A stretch of DNA of 64,000 nucleotides from Lysinibacillus sp. B2A1 (lineage in GTDB: Bacteria > Bacillota > Bacilli > Bacillales_A > Planococcaceae). The DNA is taken from assembly GCA_002973635.1 (NCBI GenBank), contig CP027224.1:1746501-1810500 (forward strand), given 5' to 3'. Of the stretch, positions 17,368 to 26,422 are shown in pieces. How positions within the stretch are numbered: the first letter of the stretch is position 1; each line of letters begins with the position of its first letter. The notes below the pieces were generated by a model, which was given only the letters and a program-made list of their open reading frames with translations, was not told where the DNA came from and did no database searches. A program made the translations under genes and the position numbers.

Positions 17368-17438
17368 GTTGATTCTCCTTAAGTGAATGCTAAAGAATTT
17401 CACTCCCAATCATCTCATTTCGTACAAACTAAGAAAAG

Positions 17439-17474
17439 GAAGCATGAAAAATCAATGACGATTTTCCATGCTTC
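17439..17474 (-). terminator. Terminator after fabI
   Basis: GAAGCATGAAAAATC and GATTTTCCATGCTTC pair over 15 bp with one mismatch and a 6-nt loop. It lies just past the fabI stop on the minus strand and also has a T-rich flank on the plus strand. Confidence 0.85.
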
Positions 17475-17481
17475 TTTGTAT

Positions 17482-18261
17482 TTATCCCATAATATTATAG
17501 CCAGCGTCAATGTAAATTGTTTCGCCTGTAACACCACGTGATAGGTGTGAAAGCATCACAATTGTCATATCTGCTACTTCGTCTTGCTGAACATTACGCT
17601 TTAATGGAGCGGTTTCTTCGATTTTGTGTAAAATTGTGTTAAAAGAAGGAACGCCTTTTGCCGCAAGTGTACGAATTGCTCCGGCTGAAATCGCATTGAC
17701 ACGAATATTATCTTTCCCAATATCAGCAGCAAGGTAACGCATTGAAGCCTCTAATGCTGCTTTCGCTACGCCCATAACATTGTAGCCATCAAGTACACGT
17801 TCTGCGCCTAAATAGCTCATAGTTACAATTGAACCGCCTTCAGTCATATATGGATGTGCCGCTTTTGCTGCTGAGATAAGGGAATACGCACTAGTATCTT
17901 GTGCAAATGCATAGCCGTCACGAGTTGTTTCTAAGAAGCGGTTGTGTAAATCTTCTGCATTGGCAAATGCTACAGAGTGCACAATACCATGAATAACGCC
18001 TACTTTTGAACCAATTTCATCAAAAGCAGACTTAGTGCTGTCATCGCTGTTCACGTCACATTGCACAATCAGTGAATCTGATTGTCCGATATTTTCTAAT
18101 TGCTTTTGTAATTTTTTCAATGAACGTTCTTGACGATATGTGAAAATAACATTTGCGCCGACATCAAATAAACGTTTTGCGATGCCCCAAGCAATACTAC
18201 GATCATTTGCTACACCCATTACCACAATATTTTTATCTTTTAATTGTAATAAATTATCCAT
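17482..18261 (-). CDS. fabI: Enoyl-ACP reductase FabI
   Basis: Predicted 259 residues from ATG 18261. It has the NAD-binding GVANDRSIAWGIA of FabI, the active-site Tyr150 and the Tyr160-x6-Lys167 pair in YNVMGVAK. It catalyses the last reduction of each fatty-acid elongation round and is the target of triclosan-type inhibitors. A perfect FapR-type palindrome lies 38 bp upstream of the start, so repression relieved by malonyl-CoA is expected. Gene stands alone between terminators. Confidence 0.96.
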   Translation of the reverse strand: MDNLLQLKDKNIVVMGVANDRSIAWGIAKRLFDVGANVIFTYRQERSLKKLQKQLENIGQSDSLIVQCDVNSDDSTKSAFDEIGSKVGVIHGIVHSVAFANAEDLHNRFLETTRDGYAFAQDTSAYSLISAAKAAHPYMTEGGSIVTMSYLGAERVLDGYNVMGVAKAALEASMRYLAADIGKDNIRVNAISAGAIRTLAAKGVPSFNTILHKIEETAPLKRNVQQDEVADMTIVMLSHLSRGVTGETIYIDAGYNIMG

Positions 18262-18298
18262 CAATTATACGAACCCCTTTATGAAATAATATCTGTTA

Positions 18299-18315
18299 TT
18301 AGTACCAACTACTAA
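18299..18315 (-). promoter_or_regulatory. FapR operator upstream of fabI
   Basis: TTAGTACCAACTACTAA is a perfect 6-5-6 inverted repeat (TTAGTA/TACTAA), matching the FapR box as I know it from Bacillus fatty-acid genes. Confidence 0.8.
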
Positions 18316-18475
18316 AATCTTATCATACATAAAAAATGGTTGCAATAACAAGATAACAGAGGAATGCAATTTTACAAGAGGCTTTACAAAAAAATACATC
18401 TCTATTTTATTTAGAGATGAATCCAATTAGCTTGCATTTTAATTTTTATGTTAATCTAAGGCGTTTTAAAAGTAA

Positions 18476-18501
18476 GAAGGCACCCAGCTTTGGATGCCTT
18501 C
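18476..18501 (-). terminator. Terminator after fer
   Basis: GAAGGCA and TGCCTTC form a 7-bp stem, extended by CCCA/TGGA-type pairs; followed on the minus strand by a T-rich stretch. It starts about 20 bp after the fer stop. Confidence 0.7.
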
Positions 18502-18523
18502 AAAAGTACAAATTGCGTTTCAT

Positions 18524-18787
<264 letters not shown>

Positions 18788-18879
18788 TTACAATGTTCCT
18801 ACAAAGCTTCATACTCATTTTAAAGATGTTTATCTGACATTTCAACATAAATACTATGAAATTGGAGGAATTTGCGTCT

Positions 18880-19905
18880 ATGTTTCATCAAATTCTATTG
18901 CAAATCTTTCAAAAGCTCAATAACGAAAGAACGATTTCTGCTGCTTATCATATATTAAAAGGTAAGCGTTCAGGCCAGACTATACAAGACATTGGGCTAT
19001 TTCAGCTGCATCCATACTTTGGATTATTGGCAAAGCTGCCGAGACCAACATTTGATGATGCTGTAAAATTATTTTCGCAATATAGTTGGTTAAATATGCA
19101 GGAATCAGGTCACTATTCCATGAAAAAGCTAGGTTTACAGCGAGCAGAGCAAACACCTGCTTTTTTATTTGATGGATGGCACTATCGAGGAAATGAGCAT
19201 ATTTTTTTTGCAAGATTGTCTTTAATTGTACAAAGTCTCTCCTATCAAAGTGCTGGGGTTCGTTCTTTTTCCCCAATCAGTAGGGATGTTACGATTCAGT
19301 CATGGGTTCGAACATTTTTACTTAAGCAAAATTATCAAAATGGGCATTTACAGGAGCAATTATTAGCAGAATGCGAAAGAGCTCTTGCAGGATTGCCTTT
19401 AGCAGAAACCAATAAACAGCTTGTCCTATATAGATTAAGTGGTCATAATTTACCAGGGTGGACGTGGCAGCAGCTTGCTAGTGAGCGTAAAGAAAACGTT
19501 TTAGATAGTCAATTAGCATTTATTGAGCTTCTACATACATTATTAAATGAAGTACATCAAAAGGGGTATGCATTGCTTAGTGAAATCGCAGAAGGACTAA
19601 GGGTGAAGGCATTAATCACCGATTCTGCACAGCAAACAGCACAATTATATGAACAGGGCTATTCAATTGAGCAGATTGTGCAAATAAGAAAACTTAAACA
19701 AAGTACAATTGAGGACCATTTAGTAGAATTAGCCATGTATGAACCGAACTTTTCCATTGGTTCTTTCGTCTCTTATGAGGAAGCAGAAAAGGTTTGGCAA
19801 GCCTCGAAACAGTATCAAACAAAGAAGTTAAAAACATTACATGAAGTAGTTGAAGGCATGAGTTATTTCCAATTAAAACTTATCCTTGCGAAAGGAGAAG
19901 TGTAA
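18880..19905 (+). CDS. ypbB: YpbB-like helix-turn-helix protein, RecQ partner
   Basis: I start at ATG 18880 behind GGAGG; an ATG at 18856 lacks a ribosome site. Predicted 341 residues. The C-terminal part (about 245-300) is an HTH_40-type domain seen in YpbB (EQGYSIEQIVQIRKLKQSTIEDHLVEL). The stop codon is followed at once by the helicase ATG, so the two are coupled. In Bacillus YpbB is always next to the RecQ-type helicase RecS; a joint role in repair is likely but unproven. Confidence 0.85.
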   Translation: MFHQILLQIFQKLNNERTISAAYHILKGKRSGQTIQDIGLFQLHPYFGLLAKLPRPTFDDAVKLFSQYSWLNMQESGHYSMKKLGLQRAEQTPAFLFDGWHYRGNEHIFFARLSLIVQSLSYQSAGVRSFSPISRDVTIQSWVRTFLLKQNYQNGHLQEQLLAECERALAGLPLAETNKQLVLYRLSGHNLPGWTWQQLASERKENVLDSQLAFIELLHTLLNEVHQKGYALLSEIAEGLRVKALITDSAQQTAQLYEQGYSIEQIVQIRKLKQSTIEDHLVELAMYEPNFSIGSFVSYEEAEKVWQASKQYQTKKLKTLHEVVEGMSYFQLKLILAKGEV

Positions 19906-21348
19906 ATGGAGCTTGAACAAGCATTGGTCAAATATTTTGGGTATACAACATTTCGTCCTGGTCAAAAGGAGGTGATTGAAGCGATTCTTCAAGAAAAAGA
20001 TGTGATCGCTTTATTACCAACTGGAATGGGGAAGTCACTATGTTATCAATTGTCGGGCTACATTTTGCAAAAACCAGTACTTATTGTTTCTCCCTTACTT
20101 TCGTTAATGCAGGATCAGGTTGAAGAGCTAAAACGTTTTGGTGAAAAGAGAGTCGTCGCACTAAACTCTTTTTTAACCATCACTGAAAAACGATACGCCC
20201 TGCATTTTTTAGAGCAATATCGATTTATTTTTACTTCACCAGAAATGCTGCTTCAGCCACAAGTGCAGGAAAAACTTTCACAAATGAAGCTAGGTCTTAT
20301 TGTAGTAGACGAAGCACATTGTATTTCGCAATGGGGCTTTGATTTTCGACCGGATTATTTACGGATTGGTCAATGGTTTTCTCAGGTGAATCGCTCCCCG
20401 GTTTTAGCACTGTCAGCAACTGCAACGGATAAGGTCGTAAAAGATATATGTAAAACATTGTCCTTAAATGACCCGTTTGAATTTATGTACGATGTAGATC
20501 GCCCTAATATTCATTTAGGTCGTGTTCCCTTTGAGGATAAAGGTGATAAAGCGCAGTGGATATTGCAGCATATCAAAAAGACGGCAGGACCAGGTATACT
20601 ATATATGTCCTCAAGAAAGCGTGCAGAACAATACTGTGAGGTGCTGATTCAAGCTGGTATACGTACGGCAGCTTATCATGCTGGCTATGGTGCAGAGGAT
20701 CGTCAGTTTATCCAGCAGCAATTTATTGATGGCGAACTTGATTGGATTGTGGCAACAAATGCTTTTGGTATGGGGATTAATAAACCAAATATTCGGCAGA
20801 TCATCCATGAAACGATGCCTGCGAATGTAGAAAATTATATGCAGGAAATAGGTCGTGCAGGTCGTGATGGTCAGCCAGCTTTAGCCATTTTACTATATTG
20901 TGAAGGTGACGAGGAGCTTGCGAAATTTGTTGTAACAGGAGATTTACCGTCTTCTGGTCATGTCGAACGCTATCAAGAATTACTACATCAACGTATACAA
21001 CCATCCCAAATGCTGAAAAGTGGGGAGCTAAGTGAAACGGCCTTTCGTGTGCTAGATTATTGGTTACAGCAAGAAAGTATGGAACAAGTAAAGGCACGAT
21101 TAAATCAATTGGCATTAGAAAAATATAGGGCTGTTGATGAAATGAAAAAAATTTCTCAGACAAAAGACTGTATTCGCGCACAACTAGTCGGGTATTTTGG
21201 GCAAATATTGCAGAAAAAACCGGAAAACTGTTGTGAAAACTGTGGAATCCATTATGATGAAATCAATAAAGTACGCTTGAAGGAAGAAAAGAAAATAGAG
21301 ATGATGCCATGGGAAAACCGTTTAAAGCAACTCTTATTGGGTTTTTAG
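19906..21348 (+). CDS. recS: RecQ-family ATP-dependent DNA helicase (RecS type)
   Basis: 480 residues. Superfamily 2 motifs in order: LPTGMGKSLCYQL (Walker A, about 40), VVDEAHCISQWGFDFRPDY (DEAH plus the RecQ aromatic loop, about 142), LALSATAT, and NAFGMGINKPNIRQIIH with AGRDGQPA (motifs V-VI). The C-terminus has a Cys-rich zinc site (ENCCENCG) but no HRDC domain, matching the short RecS form. It unwinds 3'-to-5' in recombination and replication restart. Confidence 0.93.
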   Translation: MELEQALVKYFGYTTFRPGQKEVIEAILQEKDVIALLPTGMGKSLCYQLSGYILQKPVLIVSPLLSLMQDQVEELKRFGEKRVVALNSFLTITEKRYALHFLEQYRFIFTSPEMLLQPQVQEKLSQMKLGLIVVDEAHCISQWGFDFRPDYLRIGQWFSQVNRSPVLALSATATDKVVKDICKTLSLNDPFEFMYDVDRPNIHLGRVPFEDKGDKAQWILQHIKKTAGPGILYMSSRKRAEQYCEVLIQAGIRTAAYHAGYGAEDRQFIQQQFIDGELDWIVATNAFGMGINKPNIRQIIHETMPANVENYMQEIGRAGRDGQPALAILLYCEGDEELAKFVVTGDLPSSGHVERYQELLHQRIQPSQMLKSGELSETAFRVLDYWLQQESMEQVKARLNQLALEKYRAVDEMKKISQTKDCIRAQLVGYFGQILQKKPENCCENCGIHYDEINKVRLKEEKKIEMMPWENRLKQLLLGF

Positions 21349-21433
21349 GCTACAACTGACGGTCATTTACTTTTTTCGCAAAATTCGTCATAATAGAATG
21401 ATAGAAAGCGTAGTAAGGTTGGAGGAAGGTCGA

Positions 21434-22204
21434 ATGAGTAAAGAAGATTACCGCGATAAAATTGAAGAGCATCGACAATCATTTGAAGATGAACAAAAGG
21501 ATCAGCAAACTTTATCAAGAGTTTCCAGAATGAATAAAAATGGAAGTCCTAATAAAAAGCCAAAAAAGACAAAACGTAAAATGCCATTAATGACGATTCT
21601 CTTTGTAATCTTTATCCTGATTCCATTTTCAATATTAATCTATTTTATGAAATTTTATGAACCAGGTAAAACGATTGAAGAGGCTGAAAAAAATACTCCT
21701 GGAACAGTTTTAGAGATTGATAAATCAGAAAATAAAGGAGATGCCTCTGCGAAAACTGGCAATAATAAAGAAGATGATAAAGCGAATAAGGAAGCAGAGG
21801 AACAATCTAAAAAAGACGCTGAAAAATTAGCAGTTGAGCAAAAAGCTGCTCAGGAAGCAAAGAAGGCTGAGGAGGCTAAAAAGGCTGAAGATGCTAGAAA
21901 GGCCGAGGAAGCTAAAAAAGCTGAGCAAGCAAAATTAGCGAAACAGCAAGCAGAGGCAGCAAGAAAAGCGGAAGAGGCTAAAAAAGCTGAACAAGCACGT
22001 AAGGATGAACAAGCACGTAAGGCTGAAGAGGCAAAGAATGCTGCAAAAGCAAGTACGCATACGGTGAAGGAAAACGAAAATTTATACCGTATTGCCTTGA
22101 ATCACTACGGTGATGGAAGTGAAGCAACGCTTGCGAAAATCCGTGCAGCAAATGGCATGTCTTCAGATACAGTAATGGTTGGTCAAGTCATTAAATTACC
22201 GTAA
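21434..22204 (+). CDS. ypbE: Membrane-anchored LysM protein (YpbE-like)
   Basis: Start at ATG 21434 behind GGAGG; 256 residues. A basic cytoplasmic N-terminus (1-50) leads to one membrane helix (about 52-75), then an Ala/Lys/Glu-rich repeat region (about 110-205, units like KAEEAKKAEQA) and a C-terminal LysM domain (THTVKENENLYRIALNHYG). It should sit in the membrane with LysM bound to peptidoglycan. Same neighbourhood as B. subtilis ypbE. Confidence 0.85.
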   Translation: MSKEDYRDKIEEHRQSFEDEQKDQQTLSRVSRMNKNGSPNKKPKKTKRKMPLMTILFVIFILIPFSILIYFMKFYEPGKTIEEAEKNTPGTVLEIDKSENKGDASAKTGNNKEDDKANKEAEEQSKKDAEKLAVEQKAAQEAKKAEEAKKAEDARKAEEAKKAEQAKLAKQQAEAARKAEEAKKAEQARKDEQARKAEEAKNAAKASTHTVKENENLYRIALNHYGDGSEATLAKIRAANGMSSDTVMVGQVIKLP

Positions 22205-22302
22205 GAAAAATGGGTGTCATTCTTTGGCAATGAAGTTTTTCTAGTATAAAATAATGGACAAACGTTAACAACAAAAAGGTTGAGGCGTACGTCTGATTTA
22301 GT

Positions 22303-22339
22303 AAAAAGGCGATTCTTCATACAAACGAATCGTCTTTTT
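22303..22339 (+). terminator. Terminator between ypbE and ypbG
   Basis: AAAAAGGCGATTC and GAATCGTCTTTTT pair over 13 bp with one G-T and an 11-nt loop. It ends only nine bases before the ypbG ribosome site, so readthrough may matter for ypbG. Confidence 0.8.
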
Positions 22340-22363
22340 GCTTTCGTAAGGAGATGTGAGAGA

Positions 22364-23119
22364 ATGATTTATATTGGACTATTGGTTTTAGTAGTCATTG
22401 TGTTCCTGCTCTATATGTGGAAGGTGGCACATGAAAACAATGTCTTACATCATCAATTGCCATTAAAGGGTAAACAGGAAAAGATTCGGCTGTTTTTTAT
22501 TTCGGATACACATTTACGCAAAATTAATCGCCAGATGATTGAAGGATTAGATAATCGGTTTGATGCGGTTATTATTGGTGGAGATTTTGCTGATGGACGT
22601 ACACCGATTAAACGTATTCATGACAATTTAAAATTGCTAACCTCTTTAGGTCCGATTTTTTTTGTCTGGGGAAATAATGACAGAGAAGTAGGTGAGGAGC
22701 GGCTGAGGAGCATATTAAATGAGCATGATGTCCAAATTATTGCGAATGATGCTGTTCTCTTGTCGAAAAAAAATCGTTTTTGGTTAAGTGCAATTGAAGA
22801 CACATCGACAAAAAAATATAGCTTTGATAAAGCATTTGAAAAAGTTGATGAGAATGATTTAGTTGTATTTATTTCTCATAATCCTGGTGTTTTTTCGAGA
22901 GTACGTGCAAAATTTAGAGCTGATTTAATGATTGGCGGACATTTACATGGCGGGCAAATTAGAATTGGTCCTTATGGTGCTCATCCGAATGGCTCTTATC
23001 GGGAGCGTGAAGGTGTCATGACATTAGTAAGTAACGGCTATGGTACAACATTATTACCTTTTAGACTTGGTGCAAAACCACAGTGTCATATTATTGACAT
23101 TGAAATTTCTTGTAAATAA
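22364..23119 (+). CDS. ypbG: Membrane-anchored metallophosphoesterase (YpbG-like)
   Basis: Start at ATG 22364 behind AAGGAGA; 251 residues. Residues 3-22 form a membrane anchor. The calcineurin-like set follows: ISDTHLR, IIGGDFADG, VWGNNDR, SHNPG and GGHLHGGQ. Family members of this YkuE/YpbG group hydrolyse phosphoesters such as UDP-diacylglucosamine; the substrate here is not readable. Confidence 0.9.
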   Translation: MIYIGLLVLVVIVFLLYMWKVAHENNVLHHQLPLKGKQEKIRLFFISDTHLRKINRQMIEGLDNRFDAVIIGGDFADGRTPIKRIHDNLKLLTSLGPIFFVWGNNDREVGEERLRSILNEHDVQIIANDAVLLSKKNRFWLSAIEDTSTKKYSFDKAFEKVDENDLVVFISHNPGVFSRVRAKFRADLMIGGHLHGGQIRIGPYGAHPNGSYREREGVMTLVSNGYGTTLLPFRLGAKPQCHIIDIEISCK

Positions 23120-23230
23120 ACAACCAAATTCTGATAGAAGGCGTATAATGAAAATGGAATCTATTTTATACTGTATGAAAGCAGAGGATTAGCATCTTTC
23201 GCTAATCGAATTTGATAGGAGTGTCAAGAA

Positions 23231-24196
23231 ATGCAGCAAGCAGATGCCATCATTGTTGGAGGCGGCCCATGTGGATTAGCAGCAGCAATAGCTTTGCAAA
23301 ATATTGGATTACAGCCAATAGTGATTGAAAAAGGAAACATTGTCAACGCGATTTACAATTATCCTACACATCAAACCTTTTTTAGTACAAGTGAACGTCT
23401 GGCTATCGGAGATGTGCCTTTTATTATTGAAGGACGCAAGCCAAAACGAAATCAAGCACTTGTGTACTATCGAGAAGTTGTGCGATTAAAAAATATTCAG
23501 GTAAATCGCTTTGAAAGAGTGAATAGCGTGAAGAAAAATGACGCTTTGTTTACAGTTACAACAGATAAAGAAATATATGAAACGCCCTATGTTGTGATAG
23601 CAACTGGCTACTATGACAATCCCAATTATTTAAATATTAAGGGAGAGCAATTATCGAAAGTCTTCCATTATTTTAAAGAAGGACACGAATTTTTTGATAC
23701 GGATGTGTTAGTGATAGGTGGTAAAAATTCAGCGGTGGATGCTGCGCTAGAGTTAAATAAAGCCGGCGCACGTGTAACAGTTGTCTATCGTGGCAATGAG
23801 TACTCATCTAGCATCAAGCCATGGGTATTACCAGAATTTGATGGGGTAGTACGAAATGGAGAAGTGAAGATGCACTTCAATACAAATGTGCTAGAAATTC
23901 GTGAGCATGAGGTCGTTTTAGAGACAGATGGCCAAGAAGAAATTTTAAAAAATGATTTTGTATTTGCAATGACTGGGTATCATCCGGATCATTCGTTTAT
24001 TCGAGCTATGGGCGTATTTATTGATGATGAAACAGGTCGTCCATTTGTTACACCAGAGACGATGGAAACGAATATTGAGGGATTATTTATTGCTGGTGTG
24101 ATTGCAGCAGGAAATAATGCCAATGAGATTTTTATCGAGAATGGTCGCTTCCATGGCGATTGTATTGCACAAACGATTGCTAAAAGAACAAAATAA
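23231..24196 (+). CDS. ypdA: YpdA/Bdr bacilliredoxin (bacillithiol disulfide) reductase
   Basis: 321 residues with FAD-binding GGGPCGLAAA (about 10) and NADPH-binding GGKNSAVDAALEL (about 163). The cysteine in GGGPCG is the conserved YpdA redox Cys. It regenerates bacillithiol or reduced bacilliredoxins using NADPH. The C-terminal FAD contact reads GLFIAGVIAAGNN. Own terminator follows. Confidence 0.93.
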   Translation: MQQADAIIVGGGPCGLAAAIALQNIGLQPIVIEKGNIVNAIYNYPTHQTFFSTSERLAIGDVPFIIEGRKPKRNQALVYYREVVRLKNIQVNRFERVNSVKKNDALFTVTTDKEIYETPYVVIATGYYDNPNYLNIKGEQLSKVFHYFKEGHEFFDTDVLVIGGKNSAVDAALELNKAGARVTVVYRGNEYSSSIKPWVLPEFDGVVRNGEVKMHFNTNVLEIREHEVVLETDGQEEILKNDFVFAMTGYHPDHSFIRAMGVFIDDETGRPFVTPETMETNIEGLFIAGVIAAGNNANEIFIENGRFHGDCIAQTIAKRTK

Positions 24197-24203
24197 ATTT
24201 ATG

Positions 24204-24238
24204 GCTGTATAGGCATGTGGCTTATACAGCTTTTTTAA
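24204..24238 (+). terminator. Terminator after ypdA
   Basis: GCTGTATA and TATACAGC, 8-bp stem with 11-nt loop, then TTTTTT. Confidence 0.9.
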
Positions 24239-24288
24239 GTAATTTGAGGTTGAAATTCAGCTAATTGACGATGTATGGAGGTATCCAT

Positions 24289-24849
24289 TTGAGTGGGGTG
24301 TACTGGCTTTTAAGTTATTTAATAGGAAACTTTATGACGGCTTTTTTCGTTGGAAAAGCATATGGGATTAACCTTCAAGAAGAAAGAAGTAAAAACTTAG
24401 GTGCCCGTAATGCAGGGAGTGTAATTGGCAAAGCGGCATTTGTATGGACATTTTTGGGCGACTCGCTGAAGGGTGTAGCAGTCGTTCTCCTAGGACGTTT
24501 ATGGCATCTTGACGAGTGGGTCATAAATGTGGGAGTGACCTGTGTTATTATCGGCCATTTATTCCCTGTTTGGTTGAAATTTAACGGTGGAAAAGGAGTA
24601 GCTACTTTTATTGGGGTCGGCCTCGCTCTTTCGCCAGGTCTATTTTTCTGGATGATTTTAGGAACTGCACTTATGCTTGCCCTTACTAGAAGTCTAACCC
24701 TTGGTATGGTTGGAGGATTTGTCTTATATAGCGCGGCTATTGTCCAAACTGGAAATTTTCAACTATACATACCGATACTCATTGCGATGCTTTGTATGCT
24801 GATCAAGCATATACCAAATATTAAGGAATCATTAGAAAAAGGGAAGTGA
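24289..24849 (+). CDS. PlsY-family glycerol-3-phosphate acyltransferase homologue
   Basis: I choose the TTG at 24289, seven bases after GGAGG, giving 186 residues and five hydrophobic segments. Three PlsY motifs are recognisable: SYLIGNF near the N-terminus, GARNAGS in the acceptor loop, and KFNGGKGVAT plus KHIPNIK. PlsY moves an acyl group from acyl-phosphate to glycerol-3-phosphate. It is coupled (4-bp gap) to a GNAT-aminotransferase fusion, unlike the stand-alone housekeeping plsY, so it is probably a paralogue acting in a side pathway. Confidence 0.8.
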   Translation: MSGVYWLLSYLIGNFMTAFFVGKAYGINLQEERSKNLGARNAGSVIGKAAFVWTFLGDSLKGVAVVLLGRLWHLDEWVINVGVTCVIIGHLFPVWLKFNGGKGVATFIGVGLALSPGLFFWMILGTALMLALTRSLTLGMVGGFVLYSAAIVQTGNFQLYIPILIAMLCMLIKHIPNIKESLEKGK

Positions 24850-24853
24850 CAAG

Positions 24854-26395
24854 ATGTACTGGTGCAAAATAGCCCATACTGATAAAGAGTTTGAAGCGAT
24901 TGCTCGTTTAAATTATGAAACCTTTGTGGAGGAAATTCCGCAACATGAACCTAATTCTGCAAAAAAGAAGGTCGACCGCTTTCATCAGGAAAATACATAT
25001 CTCGTTGTCTATAAAGGAAGTGAATTAATTGGGATGGTAGCCTTTCGAGATCAACGACCATTTTCCATTGATGAAAAGATTGGAAAGGTGGAACAATATT
25101 TATCACCAGCACAATGTGCCAAGCTTTGCGAAATTCGTTTACTTGCTGTAAAGAAGGCTTATCGAACAGGGCGAGTACTATTAAAATTATCACAAGCTTT
25201 GAATGCCTTTGCCTATGAGAAGGGATATACGGCAGCTGTCATTTCTGGCACAACTCGTGAAGAAAAGCTATATAAACAAATAGGATTCAAGCAATTTGCA
25301 CCTGCTGTCGGGACAAAGGATGCTATGTTTTTACCAATGTTATTAACTAGACAGCAATTTGAACAGTCCTTCCAGCATAGACTTGTAACTGGAGGTCATA
25401 CATTTTATCCAGGTCCAGTTAAGCAGGAGGGCTCGATAGAATATTCAGATCTATCTCATCGCACCGCTGCATTTCAATCCCTTTATGAACGTGTGACATC
25501 TAAGCTCCTGCAACTATCTGAGGCTCACAATGTTGCCATCGTTGTTGGGACTGGTACATTAGCGAATGAAGTGATGCTTGGACAACTAAAAGCACAGCAA
25601 TTAGGACGAGGAATTATTTTAACAAATGGAGAATTTGGAGAACGTTTACGCAAGCAGGCGGAGCGTTGGACATTGGATTTTGATGTAGTTGAGCAGGAAT
25701 GGGGGCAAGCTTTTGATTTTGCGAATATTGATGCATTGCTACAAAAGGAATGTTATCAGTGGTTGCTTGCTGTACATGGTGAAACCTCAACAGGTACTTG
25801 TAATAACTTAGAGCAGCTTGTGCAGCTAACAAAATGTTACGATATCAAGCTCTGCGTTGATTGTATTAGCACTTTTGGGGCGTTGCCATTCTCTTTAAAG
25901 GATTGTTATCTAGCAACAGCTGTGAGTGGCAAGGCAATAGGTGGATTAAGCGGCCTAGCATTTGTTTTTTCACAGAAACATATGAAGCCTTCAACTTCGT
26001 TACCAGCTTATTTGGATTTAGCGAACTATCAGCAGGGAGCCATTCCGTTCACATTGCCTGCAACCTTGGTTAGAAATGTAGAAGCGGCACTTCAGGCATA
26101 TCCAGCACGCTATGAACTGCTACAGCAGCGTTTTGAGACTCTACTGCAGCTACCGTTCATGCACTATAAATTATCAACAACTTATTACCCAATGCTCATC
26201 ACGTTAAAATGTCCGAAGGCACTGTCACATTTACGTACAGATTTAACCTTAAATCAACTATTTGTTCATGGAGATAGCCGTTATTTACGTGAAAATGATT
26301 TCATTCAGCTATCGGTTATCCAACCAGATTTTGAACAAGCCATTGTTCGACTCGAAGAGATTTTGGGCTATTATCAACAGGTAGTTAAAGCATAA
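24854..26395 (+). CDS. GNAT acyltransferase fused to class V PLP aminotransferase
   Basis: Predicted 513 residues from ATG 24854. Residues 1-165 are a GNAT domain (KEFEAIARLNYETFVEEIPQ, EIRLLAVKKAYRTGRVLLKL) resembling long-chain N-acyl synthases more than acetylases. Residues about 175-510 are an aspartate-aminotransferase-fold class V enzyme (THFYPGP-like start, VVGTGTLANEVML, DCISTFGALPFS) with the PLP lysine at K360 in AVSGKAIGG, like phosphonate or serine-pyruvate transaminases. The PlsY homologue directly before it supports a lipid substrate. An amino-lipid pathway is inference. Confidence 0.8.
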   Translation: MYWCKIAHTDKEFEAIARLNYETFVEEIPQHEPNSAKKKVDRFHQENTYLVVYKGSELIGMVAFRDQRPFSIDEKIGKVEQYLSPAQCAKLCEIRLLAVKKAYRTGRVLLKLSQALNAFAYEKGYTAAVISGTTREEKLYKQIGFKQFAPAVGTKDAMFLPMLLTRQQFEQSFQHRLVTGGHTFYPGPVKQEGSIEYSDLSHRTAAFQSLYERVTSKLLQLSEAHNVAIVVGTGTLANEVMLGQLKAQQLGRGIILTNGEFGERLRKQAERWTLDFDVVEQEWGQAFDFANIDALLQKECYQWLLAVHGETSTGTCNNLEQLVQLTKCYDIKLCVDCISTFGALPFSLKDCYLATAVSGKAIGGLSGLAFVFSQKHMKPSTSLPAYLDLANYQQGAIPFTLPATLVRNVEAALQAYPARYELLQQRFETLLQLPFMHYKLSTTYYPMLITLKCPKALSHLRTDLTLNQLFVHGDSRYLRENDFIQLSVIQPDFEQAIVRLEEILGYYQQVVKA

Positions 26396-26422
26396 GATAC
26401 AAGGAGAATGAAATACATTAAT

